Counted from the stretch's first letter, positions 35,525-45,143 are shown. The stretch is 64,000 bases of DNA from an uncultured Bacteroidales bacterium (GCA_900319485.1 ONOQ01000015.1:29185-93184); one strand, 5' to 3'. Made by a program: numbers and translations. The notes: generated by a model not told the origin, from the sequence alone.

Positions 35525-37458
35525 TCCGCGGGTGATGTTTGGAACTGGTCATCGGCCTTGGGTTTTACCTTGGGCCCCAGGATTTTCTCAATATCCTCTG
35601 CAAAGATAACTTCTTTTTCCAGAAGGAGAGCGCCAAGGCTCATAAACTCTTCCTTGTGCTCATCTATGAGTTTACGGGTTCTGTCGTGAACTTCCTTGAC
35701 AATGGATTTCACCTCCTTGTCCATAAGCTCCGCCGTTTTCTCAGAGTAGGGCTTCACCAGGTTGTAGCCGCGGGCGCCGCTGGAATCGTAGAAAGAGAGG
35801 GCTCCCACGTTATCCGACATACCGTAGTACTGGACCATTGCGTAGGCCATTCCGGTCATACGCTCAAGGTCATTGAGGGCGCCCGTGGAAGGCTCTCCGT
35901 TGAGGATTTCCTCCGCTACGCGGCCGCCGATGAGGACGCTCATCTGGTCCATCATAATTGAACGGGACCAGTTTTTCCTTTCCTCCGGGAGGCTCCAGGT
36001 AAGGCCCAGTGCGTTTCCGCGGGGGATGATGCTTACCTTGAACACGGGATCTGCGTAAGGAAGGAGCCAGCCAACAAGGGCGTGACCGGCTTCGTGATAG
36101 GCCGTGGTGCGTTTTTCCGCGGGAGTCATAATGGTGTTGGACTTTCTCTCAAGACCGCCGATAATGCGGTCTACGGCATCCAGGAAGTCCTGCTGGAGCA
36201 CGGCGGTGTGGCCGCGTCGGGCAGCCGTGAGGGCTGCTTCGTTGCAGACGTTGGCTATATCGGCCCCGGAGAAACCCGGAGTGTGCTTTGCCATAAACTC
36301 CACGTTGAAGTCTTCTCCCAGTTTGATGCCCTTGAGGTGCACCTGGAATATTTCCTCGCGTTCCTTCAGTTCAGGGAGTTCCACGTGAATCTGGCGGTCA
36401 AAGCGGCCGGCGCGCATAAGGGCCTGGTCAAGGATGTCGGAGCGGTTGGTGGCGGCGAGAACGATTACGCCGCTGTTGGTGCCGAATCCGTCCATTTCCG
36501 TGAGGAGTTGGTTGAGGGTGTTCTCACGTTCGTCGTTGGATGAGAAGCCTCCGTTTTTGGCCCTTGCGCGGCCTACGGCGTCAATTTCATCAATGAATAC
36601 GATGCACGGAGCCTTCTCCTTTGCCTGGCGGAAGAGATCCCTCACGCGTGATGCGCCTACGCCCACGAACATTTCCACGAAGTCTGAACCGGAAATGGAG
36701 AAGAAAGGAACGTTGGCCTCCCCTGCCACAGCCTTTGCAAGCAGGGTTTTACCGGTACCGGGAGGGCCCACCAGGAGGGCTCCCTTGGGGATTTTGCCGC
36801 CAAGGGCGGTGTACTTGGAAGGGTTCTTGAGGAAGTCCACTATTTCCATAACTTCCTCCTTGGCGCCGTAAAGGCCCGCCACGTCCTTGAATGTGACGTT
36901 CACCTGGCCTTTATCGGCCTCCTTTGCGGTGGACTTACCAGTGTTGAAGGGGTTGAAACCGCCTCCTCCAGGGCCTCCGGGGCCGCCTGCGCCACGGTTT
37001 ACGCCGCGGAACATAAGCACCCAGAACAATATGAGGATAAGGAGCGGGAGTATCATCTGGAGGATATCCATCCAGACGCGCTCCTGGTTTTTCATTATGA
37101 CCTTGAACTGGTCCTGGGGTATGAGTTTGGAGTTTAGTTCCTGGAACTGGGTTTCAGGGTCAAACTTGGTTGAGACCAGGAAATAGAAGTGAGGGGCGCG
37201 CCTCGGGGGCTGCCCGCCGTGGAATTTGTCGGCGTACTTTGCAAGGCGTTCCGGACGAACCTTTACCTCTCCCTTGAAGTCGTTGCGGATAAAGGTTATT
37301 TCCGCAACGTCTCCGCTTTCAATCATATTCTGGACATCCGTCCATTCAATCTTTTCCGGCGCTGCGGTGCGCTGGTTGGAAAACAGCATATAGCCTATTC
37401 CAATGAGCAGCAGGACGTAGAACCAGGAAAAGTTGAAACTTATAGTTTTCTTTGCCAT
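35521..37458 (-). CDS. ftsH: ATP-dependent zinc metalloprotease FtsH
   Basis: A membrane protease of 645 residues. Membrane helices at about 10-26 and 128-150 flank a periplasmic domain; a Gly/Pro-rich linker follows, then the AAA+ domain (Walker A GPPGTGKT at about 231, Walker B IVFIDEID, arginine-finger region MRAGRFDRQ) and the M41 protease with HEAGH at about 455. It degrades membrane and regulatory proteins. The start lies immediately after the rsfS stop with no gap, and its stop overlaps cdsA. The window's order rsfS-ftsH-cdsA-psd is typical of Bacteroidetes. Confidence 0.97.
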   Translation of the reverse strand: MAKKTISFNFSWFYVLLLIGIGYMLFSNQRTAAPEKIEWTDVQNMIESGDVAEITFIRNDFKGEVKVRPERLAKYADKFHGGQPPRRAPHFYFLVSTKFDPETQFQELNSKLIPQDQFKVIMKNQERVWMDILQMILPLLILILFWVLMFRGVNRGAGGPGGPGGGGFNPFNTGKSTAKEADKGQVNVTFKDVAGLYGAKEEVMEIVDFLKNPSKYTALGGKIPKGALLVGPPGTGKTLLAKAVAGEANVPFFSISGSDFVEMFVGVGASRVRDLFRQAKEKAPCIVFIDEIDAVGRARAKNGGFSSNDERENTLNQLLTEMDGFGTNSGVIVLAATNRSDILDQALMRAGRFDRQIHVELPELKEREEIFQVHLKGIKLGEDFNVEFMAKHTPGFSGADIANVCNEAALTAARRGHTAVLQQDFLDAVDRIIGGLERKSNTIMTPAEKRTTAYHEAGHALVGWLLPYADPVFKVSIIPRGNALGLTWSLPEERKNWSRSIMMDQMSVLIGGRVAEEILNGEPSTGALNDLERMTGMAYAMVQYYGMSDNVGALSFYDSSGARGYNLVKPYSEKTAELMDKEVKSIVKEVHDRTRKLIDEHKEEFMSLGALLLEKEVIFAEDIEKILGPKVKPKADDQFQTSPAE

Positions 37459-37836
37459 TTAGTCCTCTTTTTTTGCCGATTTTGTGCTTTTGCGAAGTTG
37501 GTACTCCTTGCGGGGGACATCGGCCCAAAGGTCCTCCAGGCGGTAGAAATCCCTGTATTCCTTAAGGAAGACGTGCACCACTATGTTGCCGTAGTCCTGA
37601 ATTATCCAGAAGTTGTTGCCTTCCCCCTGGGAGCGGAGAAGCCTGTGGCCTTCCTCCCGCATCTTTTCCTCTATGTTGTCTGATATGGCGCCAACCTGGG
37701 TAGTGTTTGAGCCGCTGCACACCACAAAGTAATCCGTGATGGCACCGTCAATTGCCCTTAGGTCAAGGGATACAACGTCCTCTCCTTTCTTGTCCAGGAT
37801 AGCGTCTGCGATAAGCCTAAGATCGTGGGTAATCAT
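37459..37836 (-). CDS. rsfS: Ribosomal silencing factor RsfS
   Basis: A protein of 125 residues with the RsfS/Iojap fold: VSLDLRAIDGAITDYFVVCSG, QVGAISDNIEEKM, and the signature WIIQDYGNIVVHVFL followed by YRDFYRLEDLW. It binds uL14 on the large subunit and blocks subunit joining when nutrients are short. An upstream in-frame start at 37863 would lie inside the -7 box, so the ATG at 37836 is preferred. First gene of the ftsH-cdsA-psd operon. Confidence 0.93.
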   Translation of the reverse strand: MITHDLRLIADAILDKKGEDVVSLDLRAIDGAITDYFVVCSGSNTTQVGAISDNIEEKMREEGHRLLRSQGEGNNFWIIQDYGNIVVHVFLKEYRDFYRLEDLWADVPRKEYQLRKSTKSAKKED

Positions 37837-37850
37837 ATTTGTGTTTTTCC

Positions 37851-37868
37851 TTAAATCATACAAAGATA
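37851..37868 (-). promoter_or_regulatory. rsfS operon promoter, identical to the PFK promoter over 18 bp
   Basis: TTAAATCATACAAAGATA; on the minus strand TATCTTTG (37861-37868) is the -7 box. It decides the rsfS start. Confidence 0.6.
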
Positions 37869-37933
37869 ATCAAAAAACCCGCCATATCAAACCCTCTGCC
37901 AAATTGACAGATTGGACATAGGCCGATTTTGCT

Positions 37934-37941
37934 TATATTTG
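37934..37941 (+). promoter_or_regulatory. -7 box (TATATTTG) for the priA-like gene
   Basis: The box lies 84 bases before the ATG at 38026, giving one of the longer leaders in the window (see the inverted repeat in it). Confidence 0.5.
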
Positions 37942-37978
37942 TACCTGAAAGCGGTTAAAAGTGCCGGTTTAGGGGTTG

Positions 37979-38013
37979 TAACAAAAATGTTACCATTTAT
38001 AACTCTTTTGTTA
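37979..38013 (+). repeat. 8-bp inverted repeat in the priA leader
   Basis: TAACAAAA (37979-37986) and TTTTGTTA (38006-38013) are perfect reverse complements with a 19-base spacer, 12 bases before the start codon. It may be a leader hairpin or operator. Confidence 0.35.
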
Positions 38014-38025
38014 TATTGATTGAAA

Positions 38026-39657
38026 ATGAGTGCTAAAAAGTATATTCAGGTGATAGTCCCGCTAAAACTGGACTGGGAGCCTGTATACTCCGTCCCGGAT
38101 GGCCTGCAGGTGTCAGAAGGAGACCGGGTAAGCGTCATTTTCTCCGGAAAAGAGTACATTTCCGTTGTCAGCAAGACGGATGTTACGCCCCTTGACGGAA
38201 TCCGTGAGAGCGATATCCAGGAAGTTCTTGACAAGGTGGATTACCTCCCCCGCATAACGGAGCGGGAACTGCGTTTTTGGAAGATGACAGCCTCCTATTA
38301 CTTGTGCACTCTTGGTGAGGTTTACAAAAGCGTCTATTTCCAGGACCAGAGACCGCCCCGCAAATGGGTCCCGAAAGACAGGAGCGCCATTGCCTCGGAA
38401 CCGGTTCTGTCACGGGAATTGGAATCGGCCTTTGAAGGCACGCTTGACGCCTTCACCAAAGGCCGCACCGTGCTTTTTCAAGGAGCCGGTCATGAGGACC
38501 GCACTGAACTTTATCTGAAACTTGCGGTAAACGCTGTAAATAAAGGCAAATCAGTGCTTTATCTTGTTCCTGGAATTGCAGTATCGGCCCTTTTGGAAAA
38601 GCGCGTCCGGGAGGTTTTTCCTGAGGTCTCAATTTACCACAGCGGGCAAACCGCCGCAAAGAAAAGGGACATTGTGCTGGAAGCCCGGCAGGGGCGTCCC
38701 ATGCTGGTGCTTGGCACAAGGAGTTCCCTATTTATCCCTTTCAGCAACCTTGGTCTTGTGATAGTTGATGAGGAGCAGGACGTCTTCTACAAGCAGGACT
38801 CCCCCGCTCCCCGTTATCACGCCCGTGAATGCGCCATAATGCTTGCCTCGGTATGCGGCGCAAACGTGATCCTTGGAAGTTCCACTCCATCCCTGGAGGC
38901 CCTTCACAATGCCCGAACGGGGCTTTTTGCCGATATACGGCCATCCGGAGAGGCGGATAGCAGCCGCCACGCCGTAATTGTTATCGATACCTCTGCCGAG
39001 CGCCGTAAGCGCGGTATGGTTGGAGAAGTGTCGCTGAAACTGCTTGCAGAGGTGAAGAAAGTAGCGGATTCCGGCGGTAAAATCCTTGTTGTAAGTTGGA
39101 CGGAAGAACCTGATCTTCAGGGAGTAAGTTATACAACGCCTGTTGCAGTAAAGAGCATTCCTACGGATGGATATGACCTCATTGCGCTTCTTCAGGCCGA
39201 TACCCTCCTCGGCCGTCAGGATTTCCGTTCAGATGAACGCGCCCTGCAACTTCTCAGGCGCCTCAATGCCTCCTGCCCCCTTGTCGTCCAGACAAAGGAA
39301 TCCGGCCACCCCGTATTCCAGGCCATTTCCAAGGCTCCAACTGGCCTTTATGACAATATGATGGCGGAAAGGCAGGCCTTCGGCTATCCCCCGTTCACCC
39401 GTATGGTCAAACTTGAACTTAAGGATTCAGATGAAAATCGGCAAAAACTCCGCGCCCGTTTCCTTGGAAACAGGATCAGGGAGGTTCTGAGGCCATTTTC
39501 GGATCCCCTTATCCTGGGACCTGAAAAGGGTGAAATCCGCATTTTCTTCAAACGTGATAAAAATCTCACGGCCGGTAAGCAGGCACTGTATAAAGAAGTC
39601 ACTTCTTTTGAGCAGCAGTACTCCTGTCACGTCACCATAGACGTGGACCCCGTATAA
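38026..39657 (+). CDS. priA: Degenerate PriA-like primosomal protein (helicase motifs lost)
   Basis: A cytoplasmic protein of 543 residues that follows PriA along its length: an N-terminal 3'-DNA-binding domain (PLKLDWEPVYSVPDGLQVSEGDRVSVIF), LGLVIVDEEQDVFYKQDSPAPRYHARECA in two stretches as motif II, GSSTPSLEAL as motif III, and the C-terminal AERQAFGYPPFTRMVKLEL block. But Walker A, normally GxTGSGKTE, reads GAGHEDRTE (about residues 153-161) without the lysine. The cysteine-rich zinc domain is absent, and the QVAGRAGR motif VI is replaced by QLLRRLNASCP. PriA is usually 730-820 residues. It can hardly be an ATP-driven helicase; it may still load the primosome as a scaffold. Start chosen at ATG 38026 rather than TTG 38020. 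Confidence 0.8.
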   Translation: MSAKKYIQVIVPLKLDWEPVYSVPDGLQVSEGDRVSVIFSGKEYISVVSKTDVTPLDGIRESDIQEVLDKVDYLPRITERELRFWKMTASYYLCTLGEVYKSVYFQDQRPPRKWVPKDRSAIASEPVLSRELESAFEGTLDAFTKGRTVLFQGAGHEDRTELYLKLAVNAVNKGKSVLYLVPGIAVSALLEKRVREVFPEVSIYHSGQTAAKKRDIVLEARQGRPMLVLGTRSSLFIPFSNLGLVIVDEEQDVFYKQDSPAPRYHARECAIMLASVCGANVILGSSTPSLEALHNARTGLFADIRPSGEADSSRHAVIVIDTSAERRKRGMVGEVSLKLLAEVKKVADSGGKILVVSWTEEPDLQGVSYTTPVAVKSIPTDGYDLIALLQADTLLGRQDFRSDERALQLLRRLNASCPLVVQTKESGHPVFQAISKAPTGLYDNMMAERQAFGYPPFTRMVKLELKDSDENRQKLRARFLGNRIREVLRPFSDPLILGPEKGEIRIFFKRDKNLTAGKQALYKEVTSFEQQYSCHVTIDVDPV

Positions 39658-39707
39658 TTCTGTGGAACTTTGTGGAACAATTGCAAGGAAATCTAAAGAT
39701 TTCTTTG

Positions 39708-39715
39708 TATTTTTG
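39708..39715 (+). promoter_or_regulatory. -7 box (TATTTTTG) for parAB
   Basis: The box ends six bases before the parA ATG at 39722, so a leaderless message is expected. It also excludes longer parA starts upstream. Confidence 0.55.
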
Positions 39716-39721
39716 CAGTCT

Positions 39722-40492
39722 ATGGGAAAAATTATTGCAATAGCCAACCAGAAAGGCGGCGTGGGAAAAACCACTACCGCCATCAACCTTGCCGCATCTC
39801 TTGCGGTCCTGGAGAAAAGAGTACTCATCATTGACGCAGATCCTCAGGCCAACACCACCTCAGGCCTCAACTTTGACCCGGAGAACAGTGATCACCGTAC
39901 CCTGTATGAGATACTTATAGGGAAATTATCGGCCAGTGACGCCCTCATCCAGACGGAACTTCCTAAACTCCATATGATCCCCTCCCACATCAACCTTGTG
40001 GGCGCGGAGATTGAACTCCTGAACGTTCCGGACCGTGAATCCGTGCTAAAAAAGGCCCTTCAGCCCATCAGGGACAACTATGATTTCATCATCATAGACT
40101 GCTCCCCTTCCCTGGGCCTCATCACAGTGAACTGCCTCACGGCCGCTGATTCCGTAATGATTCCCGTCCAGCCGGAGTTCTTTGCCCTGGAAGGCCTTGC
40201 AAAACTTATCCAGACCATCCGCCTGGTCCAGAACGGAATCAATCCCGCCCTTACCATAGAAGGCTTTGTGGTCACTATGTTCGACGGCCGTACAAAGGTG
40301 CACAACCAGGTTGTGGCCCAACTCCGTGACCATTTCCAGGATATGGTATTCAATACCGTGATCCAGAGGAGCATACGTCTCAGCGAGGCTCCTTCCTACG
40401 GTAAGCCCATCATCCTCTACGACGTAATGAATAACGGTACGTCCAACTATATGAACCTTGCAAAGGAAGTCCTGGACAAGAACAATAACTAA
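39722..40492 (+). CDS. parA: Chromosome partitioning ATPase ParA (Soj)
   Basis: A cytoplasmic ATPase of 256 residues. The deviant Walker A KGGVGKTTTAINLA is near residue 11, VLIIDADPQANTT follows, and the Walker B-type IIIDCSPSLGLITVN is near 115. It is a chromosomal Soj-type ParA without an N-terminal regulatory domain and moves ParB-parS complexes. A longer frame upstream would run through the -7 box, so the ATG at 39722 is used. parB starts one base after its stop. Confidence 0.95.
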   Translation: MGKIIAIANQKGGVGKTTTAINLAASLAVLEKRVLIIDADPQANTTSGLNFDPENSDHRTLYEILIGKLSASDALIQTELPKLHMIPSHINLVGAEIELLNVPDRESVLKKALQPIRDNYDFIIIDCSPSLGLITVNCLTAADSVMIPVQPEFFALEGLAKLIQTIRLVQNGINPALTIEGFVVTMFDGRTKVHNQVVAQLRDHFQDMVFNTVIQRSIRLSEAPSYGKPIILYDVMNNGTSNYMNLAKEVLDKNNN

Positions 40493-40493
40493 T

Positions 40494-41417
40494 ATGGCAG
40501 CAAAGAATCAGTATGGCCTTGGAAAGGGCCTTGGAGCCCTTCTGGGCGGTGAAGACCTATCCGAATTAAGGAAACCCGTAGGTTACATCAACAAGGAAGT
40601 GGTATCAACCGAGGGCAAGCCTCAGGACACCTCCGACGTCCTCCGCATCCCCATAGACCTCATTGAGCCCAACCCCTACCAGCCCCGTATGACATTCGCC
40701 TCGGAGGCTATGCAGGAACTGGCCGATTCAATCCGTACCTTCGGCCTTATCCAGCCCATCACCGTACGCCGCAAAGGAGACAAATACCAGATAATCAGCG
40801 GTGAACGCCGTTACCGCGCCTCCATTATGGCAGGAATGGATATGATTCCCGCATATATCCGTGACGCCTCGGAGCAGGGTATGCTGGAGATGGCAATAGT
40901 GGAGAATATCCAGAGGGAGAACCTTGACCCCATTGAGGTTGCAATGAGTTACCAGCGCCTCATAGACGAGTGCTCCCTCACCCAGGAGCAGATGGCAGAC
41001 CGCGTTGGCAAGAAGCGCGCTTCCGTTGCCAACCAACTGAGGCTCCTCAAACTCCCCGCAAAGGTCCAGCACGACCTTAAGGTGGGCCTTGTGAGCGTAG
41101 GTCACGCAAAGGTCCTTCTTGGCGTGGAAGATGCCGCCACGCAGGAAATGCTCTGCGATATGATAGTGAAAAACGGCCTGTCCGTGCGCCAACTTGAGGA
41201 AAAGATAAAGGCCATGGGCAAGAAGAAGGAACCCGTTCAGGAAGACGGCGCCCAGGAACTCCCAGAGATGTATTACAGGCTCCTTGAGAATGTGGGCAAG
41301 TACTTCGGTGAGAATATCTCCCTGAAGCGCACCCGTGACGGAAAGGGCACTATGACCATAAAGTTCGACTCTGACTCCCAGATGGAGCAGTTCCTCAAAG
41401 CCCTGGACGCCAGATGA
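40494..41417 (+). CDS. parB: Chromosome partitioning protein ParB
   Basis: A protein of 307 residues. It starts with the ParA-activating GLGKGLGALLGG peptide, continues with PNPYQPR and the GERRYRAS CTPase box, then ENIQRENLDPIEVAMSYQRL and the helix-turn-helix (LTQEQMADRVGKKRASVANQ), and ends in the dimer domain. It binds parS, loads as a CTP-dependent clamp and recruits SMC. A possible degenerate parS is at 45201. Its stop overlaps the DUF5683 start (ATGA). Confidence 0.95.
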   Translation: MAAKNQYGLGKGLGALLGGEDLSELRKPVGYINKEVVSTEGKPQDTSDVLRIPIDLIEPNPYQPRMTFASEAMQELADSIRTFGLIQPITVRRKGDKYQIISGERRYRASIMAGMDMIPAYIRDASEQGMLEMAIVENIQRENLDPIEVAMSYQRLIDECSLTQEQMADRVGKKRASVANQLRLLKLPAKVQHDLKVGLVSVGHAKVLLGVEDAATQEMLCDMIVKNGLSVRQLEEKIKAMGKKKEPVQEDGAQELPEMYYRLLENVGKYFGENISLKRTRDGKGTMTIKFDSDSQMEQFLKALDAR

Positions 41418-42334
41418 GGGGTTCCCGCCTCATAGCCATCCTTACAGCGCTGACGTTGTGTTTCCCCCTGGCCGCGCAGTACCGCGACGACCAATTCAAA
41501 CGCGACGCTTTTACCCAGACGTATGCCGATACAACGGAGAAGTCCAAGACCGACACAACCAAACTCTTCAATTTCAAGGAGTTCTTCGGCGGCCTGGCCC
41601 ACAAGCGTACGGCATCCCTGAAAACCCTCACGATGGGATCCACCATATTCATCGGCGGCAACCAGATCTACCATAAACAGTACTGGAAACTGCCCATAAT
41701 ATATGGCGGAATAGGCGCGGGCGTCTACGGCGGAATCCACTTCGGCAATATGTACAAAAGCACCGGAGACACCCGTTTCCAGACATACAGCACCCTGTCA
41801 TACGTTGGCGCGGGGCTTGTCTGGTGGGGTTCCCTTATGGACGGGGCTGTGTGCTTCAAGAGCGACAAACATCCGGAGCCCGCGCGCTCCACGGTGTATT
41901 CACTCCTCCTTCCGGGCCTTGGCCAGATCTATAACGGGGAATTCTGGAAAGTGCCGCTATACCTTGGCATAATGGCCGGTTCCCTCAACTTTGTGGTGGA
42001 CAACAACCAGCAGTATAACCGCTGGAGGACGGTATATGATATGGCTACGTCGGAGGATCCTGAAGTTGAGAAACCTCCCTACAGCGCAGAGAACGCCAAG
42101 TATTTCAGGGACCTTTACAGAAGGTACAGGGATTACTCCATACTTGCCGTGGCGCTCACCTACCTAATCCAGGTGATTGACGCCAACGTGTTTGCCTATA
42201 TGCAGGATTTTGAAGTGAACGACGACATTTCCATGCGCATAGAACCAGCCGTGGCGCCCGTCCAGTTCGCTACTTCGGGAGGCGTCCCCCAGGCCGGTAT
42301 GTCCGTTGGAATGTCAGTAGGGTTAAGATTTTGA
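41414..42334 (+). CDS. DUF5683-family protein
   Basis: A protein of 306 residues with a signal peptide (MRGSRLIAILTALTLCFPLAA) and several glycine-rich hydrophobic segments (LPIIYGGIGAGVYGGIHFG, VYSLLLPGLGQIYNGEFWK, VPLYLGIMAGSLNFVV). The PGLGQIYNGEFWK block is the mark of DUF5683, which in Bacteroidetes regularly follows parB, as here. It is an envelope protein of unknown role. Both ends overlap neighbours: ATGA with parB, and mltD begins two bases after the stop. Confidence 0.85.
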   Translation: MRGSRLIAILTALTLCFPLAAQYRDDQFKRDAFTQTYADTTEKSKTDTTKLFNFKEFFGGLAHKRTASLKTLTMGSTIFIGGNQIYHKQYWKLPIIYGGIGAGVYGGIHFGNMYKSTGDTRFQTYSTLSYVGAGLVWWGSLMDGAVCFKSDKHPEPARSTVYSLLLPGLGQIYNGEFWKVPLYLGIMAGSLNFVVDNNQQYNRWRTVYDMATSEDPEVEKPPYSAENAKYFRDLYRRYRDYSILAVALTYLIQVIDANVFAYMQDFEVNDDISMRIEPAVAPVQFATSGGVPQAGMSVGMSVGLRF

Positions 42335-42336
42335 TT

Positions 42337-43554
42337 ATGAGAAGATTGTTATTGGCCGTCCTGGGTCTTGCCCTATGTGCCGGCTCACTATATTCACAGG
42401 AAAAGGATACCCTCCTCCAGAGGTGGTATCTTCACCGCCAATCAAAGCAGCAGTCCCCGGATGCCGGGTACAATATGGATTCCGTGAAGTTCACCACCAA
42501 CGTCCCGGATTCCGTCCTTATGGCCCGCCTTGAAAGGATGCACAGTTTCATCACGCTCCCCTATAACGAGACTGTGAAGAACTATATGGTCCTGTACAGT
42601 GAGAAGATGCCAGGAAGGATGTCGGAAATCCTCTCGCTCAGTGAATATTACTTCCCCATATTTGAAGAAACGCTTGACCGTTACGGGCTGCCTCTGGAAC
42701 TGAAGTATATGGCCGTCATAGAGAGCCACCTCAACCCCAGGGCGGAGTCTGTCTACGGGGCCAAGGGCCTGTGGCAGTTTATGTATCGCACCGGCCTCAG
42801 TTACGGCCTCAGGGTGAATTCCTACATAGACGAGCGTATGGATCCCGTCCTCTCTACGGATGCCGCCTGCAGGTACCTCAAGGACGCCTACGCCATCTTC
42901 GGCAGTTGGCCGCTTGCGATATCGGCCTACAACTGCGGCAGCGGAAACGTGAACAAGGCCATCAAAAGGGCCGGAGGAAGCACGGACTACTGGAAAGTGT
43001 ACGATTACCTCCCCCGCGAGACCAGAGGCTACGTGCCGGCTCTTGTGGGCGCCATGTACGCCATCAACTACGCCCGGGAATATGGTATAAGGCCTGCTCC
43101 CGCCGCCGTTCCGGAATATGTGGACACCTTCCACGTGCACAGGAATATCCATCTGAGGCAGATATCGGAGGTTATGGGCATCCCTATGGACGACATCCGC
43201 GACCTTAACCCCCAGTATTTCAAGGACTACGTTCCCGGAGCCGGGGCCGATGAAGTGATCCGTCTCCCCTTCGCCTACAGCGGCTCCTTTATGGACCTCC
43301 AGGATTCAATAGTAAGGTATAAGGCCGATGTCCTCCTGGGCGGAAAGATAACCGACGGCCGGGAGGTTGTGAACGGCCGTCCGGTCCAGACCAGCGCCGG
43401 CACTTCCTGGGTGTACTACAAGGTTAAATCCGGGGATACACTGAGCCACATCGCAAAGAAGTATCACTGCTCCGTAAAGCAACTCAAATCCTGGAACAAC
43501 CTTAAGAGCGACCGGATTTCCATCGGCCAGCGCCTTAAGGTTGGGAAGCGCTAG
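42337..43554 (+). CDS. mltD: Membrane-bound lytic murein transglycosylase D with LysM
   Basis: A secreted protein of 405 residues with a signal peptide (MRRLLLAVLGLALCAGSLYS). The GH23 lysozyme-like domain includes LPLELKYMAVIESHLNPRA with the catalytic glutamate (about E128), GAKGLWQFMYRTG and ISAYNCGSGNVNKAI. A linker and one LysM domain (YYKVKSGDTLSHIAKKYH) close the protein. It cuts peptidoglycan to 1,6-anhydro ends. The ATG at 42337 is preferred to a TTG at 42331. Fourth gene after parA-parB-DUF5683; the stop overlaps the convergent gene by four bases. Confidence 0.92.
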   Translation: MRRLLLAVLGLALCAGSLYSQEKDTLLQRWYLHRQSKQQSPDAGYNMDSVKFTTNVPDSVLMARLERMHSFITLPYNETVKNYMVLYSEKMPGRMSEILSLSEYYFPIFEETLDRYGLPLELKYMAVIESHLNPRAESVYGAKGLWQFMYRTGLSYGLRVNSYIDERMDPVLSTDAACRYLKDAYAIFGSWPLAISAYNCGSGNVNKAIKRAGGSTDYWKVYDYLPRETRGYVPALVGAMYAINYAREYGIRPAPAAVPEYVDTFHVHRNIHLRQISEVMGIPMDDIRDLNPQYFKDYVPGAGADEVIRLPFAYSGSFMDLQDSIVRYKADVLLGGKITDGREVVNGRPVQTSAGTSWVYYKVKSGDTLSHIAKKYHCSVKQLKSWNNLKSDRISIGQRLKVGKR

Positions 43555-45143
43555 ATTCCGGCTACAAGCTGAAGATTCAGGACGGGGGCAGGTCTGCTCC
43601 CGTTTTTAAATGTGCAACCTCCTCTAAGATAAAACTTTAAGGTAAGGCGCCTGAACCGGTGCTGAATGCTTCCCGTTGCCGATACTGAAACTCCCCTGCC
43701 ATTATAAGCCAGAACGGAAAAACTGCCGGGGGCGTCCCTCTCGTAGACATAGACGCGGCTTGCCCATTTGTCAATCCTGAAGCCCGTTACGCGGAGATAG
43801 GCCGATACGGAATCACTCTTATATCCGCCCTCGAGATAACTGAGCAGGCCCCAGGATGAATCGCAATTTACGGCCTCAAGCCGAAGCGCGGAAAGAAAGG
43901 GGCCGGGCGCAAATTTAAGATCGGCCCTGAGGTCTGTCCTCGGGGGCTCATAGTTCCGGTAACGCTCCGTGACGCGGCTTTCCAGGGACCAGATATCCGT
44001 TATGTTCCAGAGTACCCGCCCATAGGCGCGGAGTTGGAAGCGTCCGGGATCCGTGTACGGGATGGGGAGCATTGCTGCATCGGCGGTAAGGGATGCCAGC
44101 ACCTTGCGGTTATTGAACTCAAGGCCCGCCGCGGCGGCGTACTCCCCGTTCTTTTTCCCGGAGTATCTTACGGGAATCACCCTCCCCTGCAAGGCCAGGC
44201 GGAAATACTCCCCGAGGGATGCCCTGATGGCCGATATTCCGGCAAAGGAGCCGTTTTTGAAAGCCACTTCCCCGCTCACTATGACGCCCCTCAGGTTGAC
44301 CTTTGCATCGGCCGACAGCATAAGCCCGGAAGTTGCCGTAAACCCCGCCTGGAAATGCCTGCCAAGGTACTCACCGCGCGCACCGAAGGTCCTGTCAAAG
44401 GATCCGAAAGCCTGTGCCCTCCAGTGATTTGAGGAGTACTCGTAGGCAAGGCCCCTCTGCACTCCGGAACTTGTGAATGACCACACCGGAGATATGCCCT
44501 GGGCGCGTTTCAGGAAGGCGTCTACGGTGGAGAGGTTGTCCATTGAGAATCCGGTCCAGAGGCCAAGACCTTCGGCGAAACGGACCTTGTAATCCCCCGC
44601 CACCACCCGGTGGTTCCGGAAGGAGGCCTCCCCGTAGAAAGTACCGTCCCATTTTTTGAAACCTTCACCGCATCTTACGGCCCCGCCGGCCCTCCAGGAG
44701 CGCCCCGTCACCTTCACTTTGCCGCCGGCGGAACTGAGGGTTCCCCGAAGGAGCGCCTGCGCCTTTGTCTTTGTGGTGTCCGACGCCCCGGGAAGACGAG
44801 AGGATTCAAGGGAGAGGAAGGGCTGGAGGATATCTACATCGGCCTCCGTAAATCCTTCAAGAAGAGACAGTTCCGTCCAGGAAAGGATATCCCCGGAGGA
44901 AGCCCTGTAATCCCGTATCACCGCCACCTGATAGTCGCTGAGGACGGCCGATGCCCGGAGGCTCCCGGAATTCACCCTTACTGGCCTTCCGCGGAGGGCC
45001 TCCAACTGGTCCACCAGGGCCTCGTCCACTTCTTCTTCAGTGCTGGCCCCGCCAAGCAGCATCGCTGCCCTCAGAACCTCCTGGTCCTGAGCCGCTGCGG
45101 GTATGGTGAGAGCCCATAGCAATATGCCCACAAACTTTCTCAT
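43551..45143 (-). CDS. Helix-hairpin-helix domain outer-membrane barrel protein
   Basis: A protein of 530 residues with a signal peptide (MRKFVGILLWALTIPAAA). Residues about 55-115 show two ComEA-like helix-hairpin-helix units (LSDYQVAVIRDYRASSGDIL, LSLLEGFTEADVDILQPFLS). The rest is a glycine/aromatic alternating pattern of a large beta-barrel (VKVTGRSWRAGGAVRCG, GSIQHRFRRLTLKFYLRGG). A family of this build is common in Bacteroidetes and unstudied. Coupling of a DNA-binding-type HhH to a barrel makes a role in DNA uptake or surface binding thinkable, but HhH can also bind protein. ATG 45143 is preferred because it begins the signal peptide. Confidence 0.75.
   Translation of the reverse strand: MRKFVGILLWALTIPAAAQDQEVLRAAMLLGGASTEEEVDEALVDQLEALRGRPVRVNSGSLRASAVLSDYQVAVIRDYRASSGDILSWTELSLLEGFTEADVDILQPFLSLESSRLPGASDTTKTKAQALLRGTLSSAGGKVKVTGRSWRAGGAVRCGEGFKKWDGTFYGEASFRNHRVVAGDYKVRFAEGLGLWTGFSMDNLSTVDAFLKRAQGISPVWSFTSSGVQRGLAYEYSSNHWRAQAFGSFDRTFGARGEYLGRHFQAGFTATSGLMLSADAKVNLRGVIVSGEVAFKNGSFAGISAIRASLGEYFRLALQGRVIPVRYSGKKNGEYAAAAGLEFNNRKVLASLTADAAMLPIPYTDPGRFQLRAYGRVLWNITDIWSLESRVTERYRNYEPPRTDLRADLKFAPGPFLSALRLEAVNCDSSWGLLSYLEGGYKSDSVSAYLRVTGFRIDKWASRVYVYERDAPGSFSVLAYNGRGVSVSATGSIQHRFRRLTLKFYLRGGCTFKNGSRPAPVLNLQLVAGI

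Noticed and set aside
37837-37863. Upstream start for rsfS
   Set aside because: It overlaps the -7 box shared with the PFK promoter; the ATG at 37836 matches the family's usual N-terminus.
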